64,000 nt of DNA, taken from positions 9,548,001 to 9,612,000 of the forward strand of contig CAJFCV020000003.1 in NCBI GenBank assembly GCA_904066235.2. The letters are read 5' to 3'. A program made the position numbers and the translations under genes. The notes under the pieces were generated by a model. The model saw only the letters and a list, made by a program, of their open reading frames with translations, was not told the origin of the DNA and did not search any database. Shown piece by piece: positions 44,206 through 56,340 of the stretch (positions are counted from its first letter, which is position 1; every line of letters starts with the position of its first letter). This DNA is from Bursaphelenchus xylophilus (Eukaryota > Nematoda > Chromadorea > Rhabditida > Aphelenchoididae).

Positions 44206-45643
44206 AAAATGAAGCGTTCGGCCAAACAGTATGAAAAAATCTGGCCATTTTTTTATCAAAATTGCACTATCATTGCTGGCGATTCACTTGAAAATCTGTT
44301 TCTGGAAGTTAAGTCTCCGATTTAGGGGAAACCTAATCCCATTAGAGTTGTTAACATTTAGCGCGGTGTCCTCTAGAAAGGGACACCGCTCTCCTTATTT
44401 CGCATGCTCCCAAAAACAAGATTGCTCAAAATCTTGGGTCGTGCTGAAAAGCGCAACCAAAACTTTACTGTAAAGGCTTCAACTGGATTCGGAGTCCTCA
44501 TTCTAGGTTCTATCTAAGATCCCAAGCCCAAATACGACTACAAAAACAATGACGAACGAACTAATAAGTAGGCCCTAAGCGGGAATGACAATGATTACCA
44601 ATATAAGACTCCGGATGGCACTTGATTGGAAGAGTTCCATTCCTTTTATACCAATTTTGTTCTTCTCGTGGGAATATGCAAATTCGCACACAAAGTGACA
44701 TTACAAAATTTTTAGAAATCTGATGATTTTTTTATGACCTCTTTTCTTTAGAAGATGCACATGAAACTTTTTTTTATGCTTCTCACAAAACGCTCACAAT
44801 TTCCGATCAAGCCTCGTTTCACGTTGTTGAGATTTTTGTTGACCAATTTCTGACTCATCTGCTAGTGCGACGCATACATAATGTTTCTACAAAAAACAAT
44901 TCTTCTCCGTACGGAAGCAGAAAAGTTGTGGGCGAACTCCGTTTCTCGTCTGTCCGACTCTCCTTATTTTGTGTGCTATCTCGCAAAACAGACGTTTGCC
45001 TTGCAATTGTTAGCGGTCGTTATGAAGCGCGCGCAAAACTGTAAATCAATTGTAAAATCACAATAATCAATGTTATTTCCGCATCATTGGACAATGAAGA
45101 AGCTGTGAAAAATTTTTTCTGTCGAAAAAGAAGGTAAATAATGATACTACAATCAGCTTTTTGGAGCTACAATCTACAGTATAATCCGGGGTTGACAGTA
45201 TAATTAGAAAACTTGTTTTCCCTACAATTCGCCGTTGTTTTCATTATTTTCTTTGAAGATTTTCGCTTTCGTATTGTTTAGTTCCAGAAAACTTTGGTCT
45301 ATGTAACGCGACGTCGGCTCGAAATTTGTTTCGAATTTGCAAATTAATTAAAAAAAAGTAGTGTCGGCTAGAAAATTGGACGACTGCAGACGCCTGTTAC
45401 ATCACATTATATTAATTTTGTGTTGTTTATGAGTTAAAAATGACAGCTTTTGTCTGACGACCGCATAATTGCCGATTACGGACAGCAAAAACAAAACAAT
45501 AAAGAAATGGGGCCGATTAATTTTAATACATTTCAACCTTAATGCAGAAGTTTTTTTTGCTACAGAAAAGGTCAAAAATAAGTTATACTTACTTGAAATA
45601 AAAAAAATTCTGTAGGAGACGACCGCCATCCTCGCCTATTACT
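44206..45643. other. Spacer, nothing recognised
   Basis: AT-rich, no supported feature. Confidence 0.4.
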
Positions 45644-45918
45644 GCGCACTGTGCGAAAACAAAACTTTTCTTTGCACTGTGCAATTTTGTGGTTTTCGCA
45701 CCGTGCAATAGGCATTTTTGGGCTGTCGCTCGCCACCCCGACCTCTTTCGCACAGTGCAAACACCAAAAATCAGTGCGGCGACACGCACTGTGCGAAAAC
45801 AAAACTTTTCTTTGCACTGTGCAATTTTTTGTCTTTTGCACCGTGCAATAGGCATTTTTGGGCTGTCGCTCGCCTCCATGACCTTTTTCGCATAGTGCAA
45901 ACGCCAAAAATCAATTTT
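45644..45918. mobile_element. Tandemly duplicated CTAG/GCACTGTGC element (type A interior)
   Basis: CGCACTGTGCGAAAACAAAA occurs at 45645 and 45785, a 140 bp period. Each unit continues CTTTTCTTTGCACTGTGCAA, GCACCGTGCAATAGGCATTT and TTGGGCTGTCGCTCGCC. Only the interior and a CGCCAAAAATCA end block are present; the CTAG termini are missing. Confidence 0.75.
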
Positions 45919-47144
45919 GAGCAAAGAAGATGGGCCAAACCTTTTCCCCAACTTTGCGGATTTTCAAAATTTTCATATCTGTGCCCTCCGGGTTTCACTC
46001 CTTAGGAGCGGATTCGCTTTGGGTTTTTTAATTCCAAACTATTCTACACGAAATTCTAAACCTTATGAACCTAGGTTTGCCGCAACTATCTATACCGTTC
46101 AAAAGATACGACTGATTTTCTGCATTTTTTGAGATCTTTTGTTCTTCACGACGAAGATGGCGAGATGTCTGTACTCCTGCCACATACTTGGTATTAAACA
46201 AAATAGGGATGTCTGAGGATTCAGGGAAACAAAGAATTTTAAAATTTGGCCCAAAATTAAAGAAGTTATAGCCAATTCAAATCGGGCCACCAAATTGGTA
46301 CACCCTGTATTTAAAAAATTGCCGAATTTTACCACCTTTTAAAATTCTAGGTGGTTTCCGTATAGCGCGAACTACAACTCTTCCATATGTCGTTAAAAAA
46401 TGTAATAATTTGTGTGCCATGGCTTATCCGTAAGCTGCTTCCGAAATTCATCGTTTTGTCAGCGCATTTCTTTGCTCCTCTCTTTCTTTTCATCCCAAAG
46501 ATCCCCCATCCCTGTTCAGCTTTGTTCAACTCATCCCTTCGGTGTTCTTTAGACTTTCCTAAGCTTCAGATTTCCGCCTCCAAATCTAGAAGAAATCAAT
46601 TCGAAATCCTTTAAAGTCTCGGTCGAATCCCCCGAATCTTTTTTCGAATCTTTGTTTTCGCCAATTTCCCAAAAAAACATGTGTAAAACCCAATCCCCTT
46701 CTCTTCGAGCGCTGAAGAACAAGGCCTTCGAGTTTCGGAAACTTTGAAAACTTTGGGATTAATGAATCACTGCAGCGAATTATGGCCTCGGTGTGCGTTA
46801 TCTTCCCCTCAAATGTCGGATTGGGAGGATGAAAAAAGTGTAAAACGGAAACGAGTAATTTGCGAAATCTCGCTACAGTAGCTAATTAACCCTCGGATTA
46901 TAACCCCACGGTGTAATAGTTGCGAAATTTGGAAGTTGTGGAACACTCTTTTGTGGCCAACAATCAACAAATCAAAGGGTATGGCGTGACGTGAATGGAA
47001 AAAGCGAAGTCAAATTTTGGGTGAAGTCGAGAAAATGCTAAAGACGACGTGTCGCGACGCTCAGATTCTCTGTAAATTTTGCGCGAAGATGGGGAAAGCT
47101 GTGAGAGGAAAACAGCTTTTTATTCAAAGGCTACAAGAAAAATC
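45919..47144. other. Spacer with a solo Tc1-like end
   Basis: ACCAAATTGGTACACCCTG followed by TA at about 46288-46310 looks like a single terminal repeat of a Tc1-type element. No partner end was found. Otherwise no supported feature. Confidence 0.35.
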
Positions 47145-47391
47145 TGCGGTGCAATCCCGCACAGTGCAAAAGAATTGTTTTGAAATGGGCACTCGAGGGA
47201 ATTTTGTGCACAAGTGCGGCCGACGACAAAAATTCTACGCACTGTCTGGAATAGAGGTGGCAATCGGGCCGGGCCGGGCCGATTTTTGCGGCCCGGCCCG
47301 CGGGCCGAAGTGACCAGGCCGGCCCAGGGCTTTTTCAAATTTGCTCAGGCCCAACCCAGCCCGATTGCCACCTCTAGTCTGGAACGACTAA
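47145..47391. mobile_element. CTAG/GCACTGTGC element (type B), left end degenerate, interrupted
   Basis: GGTGCAATCCCGCACAGTGC and TTTTGTGCACAAGTGCGGCC lead to TACGCACTGTCTGGAACGAC then TAA and TA, the type B right end. That end is split by the GC-rich element at 47252-47376, and the sequence reads through cleanly when the insert and one duplication are removed. Confidence 0.7.
47252..47376. mobile_element. GC-rich hAT-like short element with 8-bp target duplication
   Basis: The ends TAGAGGTGGCAATCGGG and CCCGATTGCCACCTCTA are perfect complements. GTCTGGAA directly precedes (47244-47251) and follows (47377-47384) the element. Eight-base duplications are the hallmark of hAT transposition. The interior is dominated by GGGCC/GGCCC runs. 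125 bp, non-coding. Confidence 0.9.
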
Positions 47392-49934
47392 TATGAAGAG
47401 AGGGATGAAGATGGCACTGCACGTCAAAAAAATTGTCTCAGAAAACTGAAAAAACAGGGAATCTCGGATCATTGTTCTTTGCGAAGTGCCACAAAATTAT
47501 CAAGATAGAAAAATTATTTTTCCCTTCGAAAAAACATTGTGCTCGAAAAAAAAACAATTTCTCTGGGAAAGTTTTCTTTTGTCACTCAATAATTCAGCGA
47601 CATGCTCAGCTAAGTCATCATGGGTTCTAGGGTACCACTTGTTTCATTTTAGTACAAGTCTTTTTGTACTTAATTTAAGCTCAATAGATCTATCTGTACT
47701 ATTTTTTAAAATCTTCTTATTAGAAGCAGAGTGCCTTAAAATTTTAATTTCAGAATTTCAGAGGCTAAGGTAGTACAACTCACTAGTCCAGTTCAGCCTC
47801 CCATGACCCAGTATAAACCCCCTCATCCAATCTGTAGCGCCTACTCGGAATTCTGTTCTCTCGGTTACGATCATCGTTTCCAGAACCACAAGAACGAATT
47901 TGGACGGTAACTGGGGGTTTGAGCTAAAACGCCGGGGCTCATTTTACTCTAATTCGAATTTTTTGTCTTATTCTAATTTTTGTAATTTTTTGGGGGGTGT
48001 GAAATGGACAAAACAGTGGGAGTTTGAACTACCTTTCGTGGGGGGCTGAACTACCAAAGCCCCTCAGATTGCCTTAAAATTTTAATTCAGCTTCAAAAAG
48101 CTTGGCATTTGGCAGGCGCAAACTAGGAACAAAAACTGTATTGATCGCATAATACAGGTCATAATTATAATCGCGCTTTCGAAATGATTGTAAATTGTGA
48201 CTCGTATATGTATGTCTTATAACACAATGCTCTAGAAATGATTCATGTTTCTTTCAACTCCGCCTCTCTCCTTAGTTTAACGCTATTTATACGCCTATAT
48301 GGATTACAGTGTAGCGGAAATTACGCGTCTATCTGAACCAGTTTCTCCGAGCGGATTATCGGATAATGTCTTCTGGAGTGTACTATAGTCTTCAGCTATC
48401 ATAACAATAGAAACTGGCCAATGTTTTTGCGTCGAAATACAAACCGGCGAGAAATTGCGCCGCTTCACAAAAGAATACAATCTCCGAATGTCAGGTGATA
48501 TGTATAGAAAGGCCTCTGATTATGCCATGTCTTTTGTGCGCTACCGTCTTCCACCGTAATCTCCTTTTCTCCGTTCTTTGAGCCAACGCGTTTTTTTCTA
48601 ATTTCAGCATTTAAACTCCTGTTCAAATCCCCTCTGTCGTACATACGTATCGCACAGAATCAAGTACCATGGCGTTTAGAAAGTCACGGATATTAATTTA
48701 GATACTTTGGGCAATCTTTTTATTGCATTTTCAGCAATGCAACAGTAGAAAATTTTGATGTTGACGTAAGGCGAACAATGGGTGAAATTCAGTGCTAATT
48801 CAAAGCATACCTTTCAGACGTGCTGAAGTTGATGGAGTCAAAAAAAGAAGGTAATCTTGGGCACAATTGTTCGCTACAGGTCTGTCATATGTTGGAAACA
48901 GCTACCAATGTACAATCCCGCAGAACACTAATCCCTCTCAAAAATTACGGTAAGTTGATATCTGATCTCCGCTTCGTACGTCGGCGGCCTTCGAATAAGA
49001 TTTCTCATGTCTCGAAAATTAACTAAATGCACAAAAAGTGTTCTCGGATGTGACAAATAAGATGATTGTAAAGCTCCTTAGCTACATTTGTAAGAGGTTT
49101 TCAGTGTTTTAGATTACATTAGCACCAACTGACTAGCTATAAAAAATAAATTTACAGATTTTTTTCCGAAAGAAGATGTTTTAAATCGGGTTACACGTAT
49201 CTCTGCGCTCTCGAGAGGAGCTAAAAAGAAAGAGAACATAATGTGATAACAAGGAAATGATCAAGACATGGCTTCTGTTTTAATAAAATTTGCACAATAT
49301 TTTATTGCAATATTTGCGATATTTTTCCGACATACTGTAAGTTCCACGCATAATTTTCCACCTCAAATTGCATCCGCAGATATTGCAAAATCGTGCGCAC
49401 TAAATCGAATATGCACGCAAAAATAAATAACCTACAAAAATAGCCCAAAAGCACAACAAACCCGCATAGAATATGTCCCAATTTTGTTATTCCTCCAAAA
49501 TTAATCCTTATTCAGTAAGTTGGCCATTAACCGGTTAAATGATCATTTCACGCCCTCAAAACAAACAAGGGCTTAAGCCCTTTGTGTAACAGGTTGGTCG
49601 CCGGATTGTCTTTACGCTAAATTATTAAGTAATCTTTAATAAAGCAAAAGAAATTAATTGGGAAAAGTAGCCAGTGCTGGTGAGAATTTCCTCATCGAAT
49701 ATTCCATTGTTTTCAACCCATTCCGGGTTTTATTCAATTAATTATTGAACTAATAAACTGCGGCTGCCTGTAAGGAAAAAGGAAAACAAAAAGCAGGTCA
49801 GGAATTGCATAAAATCAACGGGAAATTCACGTATTGTTCTGAAAAACAGACGCTGAAAATGCTTTAAAATTTATTATAGGAAGTGCGTCTTATAATTAGC
49901 ATATTAATTCCAGAAAATTTTATCTTGTGTTTTG
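47392..49934. other. Spacer, no supported gene
   Basis: 47399-47632 shares GAGGGATGAAGATG and TAAGTCATCATGGG with the repeat around 36440. A 16-bp perfect palindrome, AAGGGCTTAAGCCCTT, lies at about 49567. Nothing else is supported. Confidence 0.35.
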
Positions 49935-51730
49935 TAAGCGCAGATATTCAACGATATTTAGAGAGAGTACGCGAAGCTCGGAGAGCGGTCACAGAAGAAA
50001 AACTTTACTTACAGAGGCAGTATCCCAAGTGCGACGCTTAGATTTTGATGAAACTTGGCACAAATTTAGAACATTTTTTTCTTAAAAATGTGCGAGAATC
50101 CTATCTCGCGCTTTGCAGAAATAACCGAGATTTTTAGATCGAAAGTCGGCGAAAATTTAAGATTTTTTGACGAATTTCGGCACGAAAACTTTCACACCTA
50201 TTTCTACCGTAAAGAGTAATACCAAAAAGCGTTTTTCTCTCTGCCCACTCTCCGCGTTTAGCGTACTCTCTCTGCGGCAAAGATTGTTCAATATCTCGGT
50301 GGTGCTTGCAAAGCTCGAGCTAAAACTTTGGGGAATTGATATTTGTTTCATTCCCGACGTATGAGCAACATTTTTAAAAAATCTGAGCGTCGCACTTGGT
50401 GTACCTCAATTGTTAATTGTTGCCAAATTTCATTATCCTCGCGCTTTGCGCATCCTCTTTGTTAATCATAATACATAATTCATAGCCCTGAATCCGCAAA
50501 GTTCAATCTTCAAGACCATTAATTACGCATAAAACTACGCATTGAAACTTAATAACAGTGTGCTAATTGCTTCGATTACTTTCTCTTATGTCATCAGAGA
50601 CTTGCAATTAGAATTGAAAGAAATGGATGACATAGTAGGGGTGTCACAAATCAAACGACGAAGTCAAAGTGTGCTCAAAACAAACGCAATGGTCGTGTTA
50701 ACAACCTGACGTAGATATGTGTAATTTGAGCGTCTTGAAGACTGCAAGACACAAAGCCTCTTTTGAAATTTTACAAGAAAAGGGTCCCAAGTAGAACGCT
50801 CAGATTTTCTCAAAAATTTTCATGCATTTACGGCATAAGCCAAATATTAATTTCTCAAAATTTCAGCTCGTTCTTTCCAGGCGCAGCCGAGATATTGAAC
50901 GGTGGCCGAGAGAGTACGCAAAACCCGGAGAGCGATCAGAGAAAAAACACTCTCAATCGTATTTTTGCCCGTTTCGTTCAAAAAAATTATTTTTAATGGA
51001 AACTTTACTCTCTACTGCATCGAACCTTTCAAGTTAAAATTCGCAAAAAATGGCGCACTTTCCTAACTTTCGCCCTAAAAACTCGGTCGTTTTTATTAAA
51101 ACAGCATTTTGCTAATTGGCAAAAATTGACCCGTCCCATTTTGCTTGAAAGGTTTCTTAATCGAAACACGGTTGGAACGTCTTTACTTCGATATTAATAG
51201 CTTAACATTTAGTCGAAATTGTACCAAATAGCATAATCCAAATCTATTCGGGCCCGTTTGCAAACATGTTCCGTACAAAAATAGACCGCTAATTAGCGGG
51301 TGGGCGTGAGTGTACAAAGCTCTCCATCATCTGATACCATAATTGACTGTAATGTTAGTACCGTTGGATCTGCTCCCATTTGAAAACTGCGGAAACACGT
51401 TGTTAGGGCCCTAATCTGCGGGGCCAAACCATACTTTTTATGCGGCTATGACTATGAGCTTAATATTAAAAGTATCATTTCGAAGCGAGATTGTTCATCT
51501 AGCTTTTTATTTTGCGGTTTAAAATACCACAAGTGGATTAATGACAGAAAAGATAAAAAATGCGTCACAGGGAAAGTGTTCAATGTGCGACGCTCATAAT
51601 ACATATTTTGTTGCAGCTTGACACAAATTTAGAATAATTTTTTCTGCGGCATATGATGGTAGAATTACTGTTCGCACTTTGCAGAAACAACCGAGACCTT
51701 TAGGCTTTAGGTTAGACGTTGGAAATAAAG
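49935..51730. repeat. Dispersed repeat 'family J', copies 2-4
   Basis: Three degenerate copies (49935-50400, 50765-50990, 51560-51720) share blocks such as GAGAGAGTACGC, GAGAGCGGTCACAG or GAGAGCGATCAGAG, CGCTTTGCAGAAATAACCGA and GATATTCAACGATA, in both orientations. In the first, the two halves are roughly inverted relative to each other. Class unknown. Confidence 0.4.
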
Positions 51731-53165
51731 GTTGTGGAAGTTTTAAAATGAAATTTTTTTAATTGTCATTACGAAGTTTATGCTGCAGGGTTTCTAAATA
51801 TATATATATATATTCTGAAAGCCTGCTTTTTACTCTACTGCCATGCCAAAATTTAGCCTTCTAGCGCTAACGGTTAGCGAGATATGGATAAAAAAGCAAG
51901 CCCATTCCGAAAAAAATTGAAAAAGTCGCGGCTATCAGTTGTGTCCCTACAGAATGCCGTGCGAATGGCCATAAGAATTATCGACCTATCTTTTCCACTT
52001 TCCAACAAAATTGGAATAAATTCCGACAATTCCTGTGTTGTCTTGCCCACATTTGAGACCTATTGATGGGAGACATTTTACCCCAACTTTTATTGACGTG
52101 AGTTGGGCGTCCTTTATTACCATAGAAGATATTTTTCCCAGAAAAAAATCATTTCTTATTTCCGCCCGAACCTGACAAAGGCATGACCGAAGAAATACGT
52201 GTTTCTCCAGTCCTCAAAGATCGTTGCGTACGCCGGACGCCCCTGCAAGTTGCAACATTAAATTTTTACGAATGAAAACGTGGCCTATGAAGGAAGGCCA
52301 CAATCCGAAAAATCCTCTAAACATTGTCTCCGGATGATTTCTCTACCTTCCCACTCAAAAAGCACTCAAATTTAATCTGTGTTAACGTTATTGACTAATC
52401 ACTGAAGACAATTTGTCATTCCATTTCAAGTAGTGTTGGAAACATCATGGTTCTTAATTAACGAAGGTGTTTCATATCACAGAATAAGGAATCCACATCT
52501 CCGACTTCCAGATTATATACCTTTGAAATTGGAAGGATAAGACCTGGTGGATTTGCGCCCTCCAAACATGTCTTTACATAAATAATAACGTTGTGGGATT
52601 ATGTGGTGTTCTCAAGTCATCCTAACCCTAACTTTTTTAGATGTTAATTTAGAGAGATTAGACCCTGTTTAGGAAGGACTGTCTCACAGCTTAACATTTT
52701 TTGGTCTCTACAGTAGAAGATGGGGTTGAAAAATTAGGGATTGGAATGGATGAGTGGATGGGTTATTGTAGAGTGCAAAAATAGAAATGGGGTGAGTTCG
52801 GGAGGAGTAATAACATTGGATGTTGTTGAAAAAAGGTTCCGAAAGGATCACATGAGAGTTCTACATGTGGCTTTTGATTTTATGTAATAAAATTCGGCAC
52901 TATCTTACAATTAGATGATTTTTATCGCTTTTCGAAGATATATTCGAAATTCCCAGCTGTCGCTTTCCAAAAACAATTGAAAAAGATTGATAACTTCTCT
53001 GCGAGCAACCCTTTGTAATGCTTTTTTTAACCGTAGAAGCCAACATTTCTATAAAAAAGCCAAAATTTTCAAGTTGTTTGGCAAGATCGTTGATTCGACC
53101 GCCCCGGCGAAATACGAGCTTGAATTTGAAGGCTCATATATAGTTGAAATAACTTTAACTTTCAG
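51731..53165. other. Spacer, nothing recognised
   Basis: Contains a short TA run near 51800. No supported gene. Confidence 0.4.
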
Positions 53166-53383
53166 GCTACTCCATTCTCGGGGTTCGCTACTACCTTATG
53201 TGTTTGACCGCGACGTCATCGGTGGCAGGATCCCTACAGCTCATCGGCAAAGGAATGTGGTTGATACAGAGAGGAAATAAAAAATTCAAAGATCATGGAA
53301 GACATTTCGTATCTTTGAATTTAAGGAAAATATCTTATGCGTCACAATTTTTTCGTATCTGTGACACACAAAAGAAGCTTTGA
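53166..53383 (+). CDS. Possible orphan exon, membrane-protein-like (weak)
   Basis: After a CTTTCAG acceptor, one frame reads (G)YSILGVRYYLMCLTATSS, then VAGSLQLIGKGMWLIQRGNK and a basic tail to a stop. It is GC-richer than its surroundings and has a hydrophobic segment ahead of a basic stretch, as in a membrane protein. No upstream partner exon with a good donor was found, and a second frame is also open here. No family recognised. Confidence 0.2.
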
Positions 53384-54294
53384 AAAATAGCACAAAAAAT
53401 TAAATTTACAAGAAATTCCCATTTAATGATGTTCCGTCATGGGCTATTTATGTCTATTATTAACATGGGTGGGCTACAAAGTTTACACTTTTAATAGAGC
53501 TATTCTTATTTTCAAACCTGTAATTGGCGTTTTATACCGTAATTTTGTAGAAAATAACTTTGCATTACTATAATAAGAAAAATAAAATTCGCTCCAGATT
53601 TAATCAAGATCTCAGCATTTGTAGCTAAAATTGACGCTATTATCTCAAGTTGATCACAGACCATTTTTCAAAAATTACCACACAAACTAATGTATTCTCA
53701 CTCAAGCTCATTTTTATCAATTTCGTATGCGACTATGAATAGCCTGCAGGGTAATCAACGACAGTCGCACGGCTTTTTCGTATTTCCCGCAATTCACGCA
53801 CGCAAATTTTATCACATAAAAACAACGAAAAATAAATCCATCAAATGTATAATTTATCTGTTTTTGGTTAGCATCATTGGATAATATATACCACGGGAGA
53901 AGAAAATATTATATGTTGTATCGTGTTCATAGGGGGGATCCCTGCAATATACGAAAAGAATTGTGTATTCCAATAAATTCGGTAGACTACACGGAAGGGA
54001 TTGCTATGACGAAAATACCAGAAATACATGGTAAACGTGGAACACGGCATACTGGTGAAATACAACAAAAGAAGGTTCTTTGGTTTTATAGTTAATAAAA
54101 AGACGAACACTCGATTAAAATGTCTGAAACGAAAGTTACATAATTACACAATTTCTAACAGTCTTCCAGGCCAAAAAATGAGAATTTCAAAACGCTAGGG
54201 CTATAGAAATTGGAACAACTTTAGATGAGGATCAACTGTGAGCCATGACAGATGTTTAGGATGCTCTTTGTAGACGGTCAAGGAGCTTCACGAC
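53384..54294. other. Spacer, nothing recognised
   Basis: AT-rich, no supported feature. Confidence 0.4.
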
Positions 54295-54447
54295 CAGAGA
54301 TCGCCACGGCTCCGGAGCCGGCTCTTGGCTACGGCTGTGAGCGGCTCCGGCTCCGAGCCGGGAGCCATAGCCCGAGCTGATGCTGCAAATTTCTCTGGGA
54401 GCTAAGAGCCGAAGCCGGATCCGAAATTTTGACCGTGGTAATCTCTG
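54295..54447. mobile_element. GC-rich hAT-like element (family H), copy 1
   Basis: The ends CAGAGATCGCCACGG and CCGTGGTAATCTCTG pair. The interior is a run of GGCTCCGGAGCCGGCTCTTG-type blocks. Flanks TTCACGAC and ACCACGAC agree at six of eight bases, consistent with a decayed 8-bp duplication. Copy 2 is at 58891-59238. Confidence 0.75.
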
Positions 54448-54479
54448 ACCACGACCAATGGGTTGTATTCGAAGGAATA

Positions 54480-54756
54480 CTAGTCGTTCCAGAAAATGCG
54501 AAGACCTTTTTCGGCATTTTTTCGCACTGCACAGAGCACATTGCATTTACCCTCGCGACGCAATCCTTTTTCGAAACATTTTTCACCGTGCAACTTCTTT
54601 TTTCGAGCTCAAAACTTATGCAGACTCCGTTCAGAAAAGCGTTACAGCGATTTTGCACTTTCACGGTGCAAAAGGTCAAATGCAAAGGTCAAGGAAAAAG
54701 TTTTGTATACGGTGCGGCCCACGCCAAAAAGTCTGCGCAATTTCTGGAACGACTAT
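54480..54756. mobile_element. CTAG/GCACTGTGC-superfamily element (type B)
   Basis: The ends CTAGTCGTTCCAGAAAATGC and TTTCTGGAACGACTAT are flanked by TA on both sides. The interior has CACCGTGCAA, TTTCACGGTGCAAAAGGTCA and TGCGGCCCACGCCAAAAAG. The GCACTGTGC cores are more decayed than in other copies. Confidence 0.8.
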
Positions 54757-55733
54757 TAGGAAGGGTCGTTAAAAACCTTTAAACGACCCGGAAAACTGAA
54801 TTAAAAAGTGAGACAGGCCTAGCACCAAAGAACAAAAAATGGCTTGCCAAGGTTTCGTAAATGAACGTCAAGTAGCCGAGTTTGACCCAGTCATTCTTAA
54901 TCGCCTAATGTCACAGTACGTATTAAAAAAACACGATTCAAAAAAGAGAAAACCCGTGACATTTCGCAACATTGATTATTTTCGAAGTGCCACAGAAATG
55001 CCGAAAATTTCGACCACCGCAAAACTCCGTAGTTTTTACAAAAACTTCGTATTTCTTAGCTTTTTAAACCACACAGACAAATTACAACCAGGTTCCGAAT
55101 GTTGCGTCAGACGTTTGTAACATTTTTCTAGTCACAACAAAGCATGTTCATACGTAAAAAGAGAAAAAATGGTGCTTTTCGTTAGGTAATTTGCCCTGGA
55201 TTACAGTATCTTTTACCCCTGAAAACCCCTACAGAACTCACACAAAGAAAAAAATTCACACAGTAAAAGCTATAAAATCCGACGGTCTAAGCTGAAAAGT
55301 GCAGCAAGATCTACTACCTCTGGCATAATATTTCGAAAAAACCCCCACTTTCCACTGTGTATTTTGAAACCTCAATTATGACGAAAGCAAAGACTTACAT
55401 TTTCGAAACAATTTTGAAATTTCAAAAGTCTTAAAATTGGAGCTTAAATCGGTTTGACTCGAATTCATGTCGTATTTCAATCTAATCCTCCGCGAACCAA
55501 GATGGCTATAATATTTGAAAGATTAGCTGGCTAAATTTACCAACTTTTAAAACTTAAAGAAACTTTAAAAAGACGGTCGTTACTGCAGAGTGTGAGCCAA
55601 AATGTTCTAAATATTTCGTAGCCCCCAAATATAACTGCTTTGTTCAAAAGTTTGTAAAAACTCGACCCCTTTTATTGCAAGTTTATGGACGGCAAGCTTC
55701 AGTTTTATTTCTCCAGGTAATGCAAATGCTTCT
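54757..55733. other. Spacer, nothing recognised
   Basis: AT-rich; a 93-codon frame at 54839-55120 has no recognisable domain. Confidence 0.4.
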
Positions 55734-55986
55734 ACAGAGAACCTGATCCAGTGGGAAAAAGCGTATCATTTTGCATCCGGGAAGCATCAAAAAATGTGGC
55801 AAAATACTTCCCTCTCCGAGTGAAAAAACTCCGACTTCAAAAGCGCGCCATACCTTTTTGTGAAGGAAAGGGCGCGCCCTTCAAAACGAAGTTTTTTAGT
55901 TGGAGAGGGAGGCATTTTGCCACATTTTTTGATACTTCCTGGATGCAAAAGGGAGGTTTTTTGCCATTGAATCAGGCCCGTCACTG
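55734..55986. mobile_element. CAGTGACGGACC palindromic element (family C), copy 3
   Basis: The left end is degenerate (CAGAGAACCTGATCCAGTGG), the right end is ATTGAATCAGGCCCGTCACTG in two overlapping parts, and TA lies on both sides. The inner arms pair through CATCAAAAAATGTGGCAAAA and TTTTGCCACATTTTTTGATA. Confidence 0.8.
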
Positions 55987-56140
55987 TAAGAATTTAAACC
56001 CCACAACTCCTGCCTTTTATTATACATATATAGAAGGCAGGAGGATGACTATTACACATTTAATTTTGAGTGCAAAATTCGTTTAGTGTCCTTAAAACAT
56101 CTTGTGTGATATTTCTTATTCATAGCCTTCTATGGCAATA

Positions 56141-56340
56141 CTAGTCCTTCCATAAAGTCGTCCGGCTGATTTTTTGACGTTTGCAACGTGCAAAAAAAGT
56201 CAGGGTGCAAGCGACAGCCCAAAAACGCCTATCGCACAGTGCAAAAACCAAGAAAATGCAAATTGCACAGTGCAAAGAAAAAGTTTGTTTTCGCACAGTG
56301 CGTGGTGCCGATTTCAGTCGCGACTTTCCGGAAGGACTAG
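56141..56340. mobile_element. CTAG/GCACTGTGC palindromic element (type A), complete
   Basis: It runs from CTAGTCCTTCCATAAAGTCG to CGACTTTCCGGAAGGACTAG, 200 bp, with TA on the left and AA on the right (probably a mutated TA). The interior order is CTGATTTTTTGACGTTTGCA, GTCAGGGTGCAAGCGACAGC, CGCACAGTGCAAAAACC, TTGCACAGTGCAAAG and TCGCACAGTGCG. It is a reference copy for the family. Confidence 0.85.

Noticed and set aside
45572..45951. Overlapping minus-strand open frames of 111 and 120 codons
   Set aside because: They read through the duplicated element interior; the same peptide blocks occur in other copies.
51795..51815. TA-dinucleotide run as a regulatory element
   Set aside because: A short simple repeat with no supporting context.
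54256..54782. Overlapping 96- to 118-codon open frames on both strands
   Set aside because: They coincide with the family H and type B elements.
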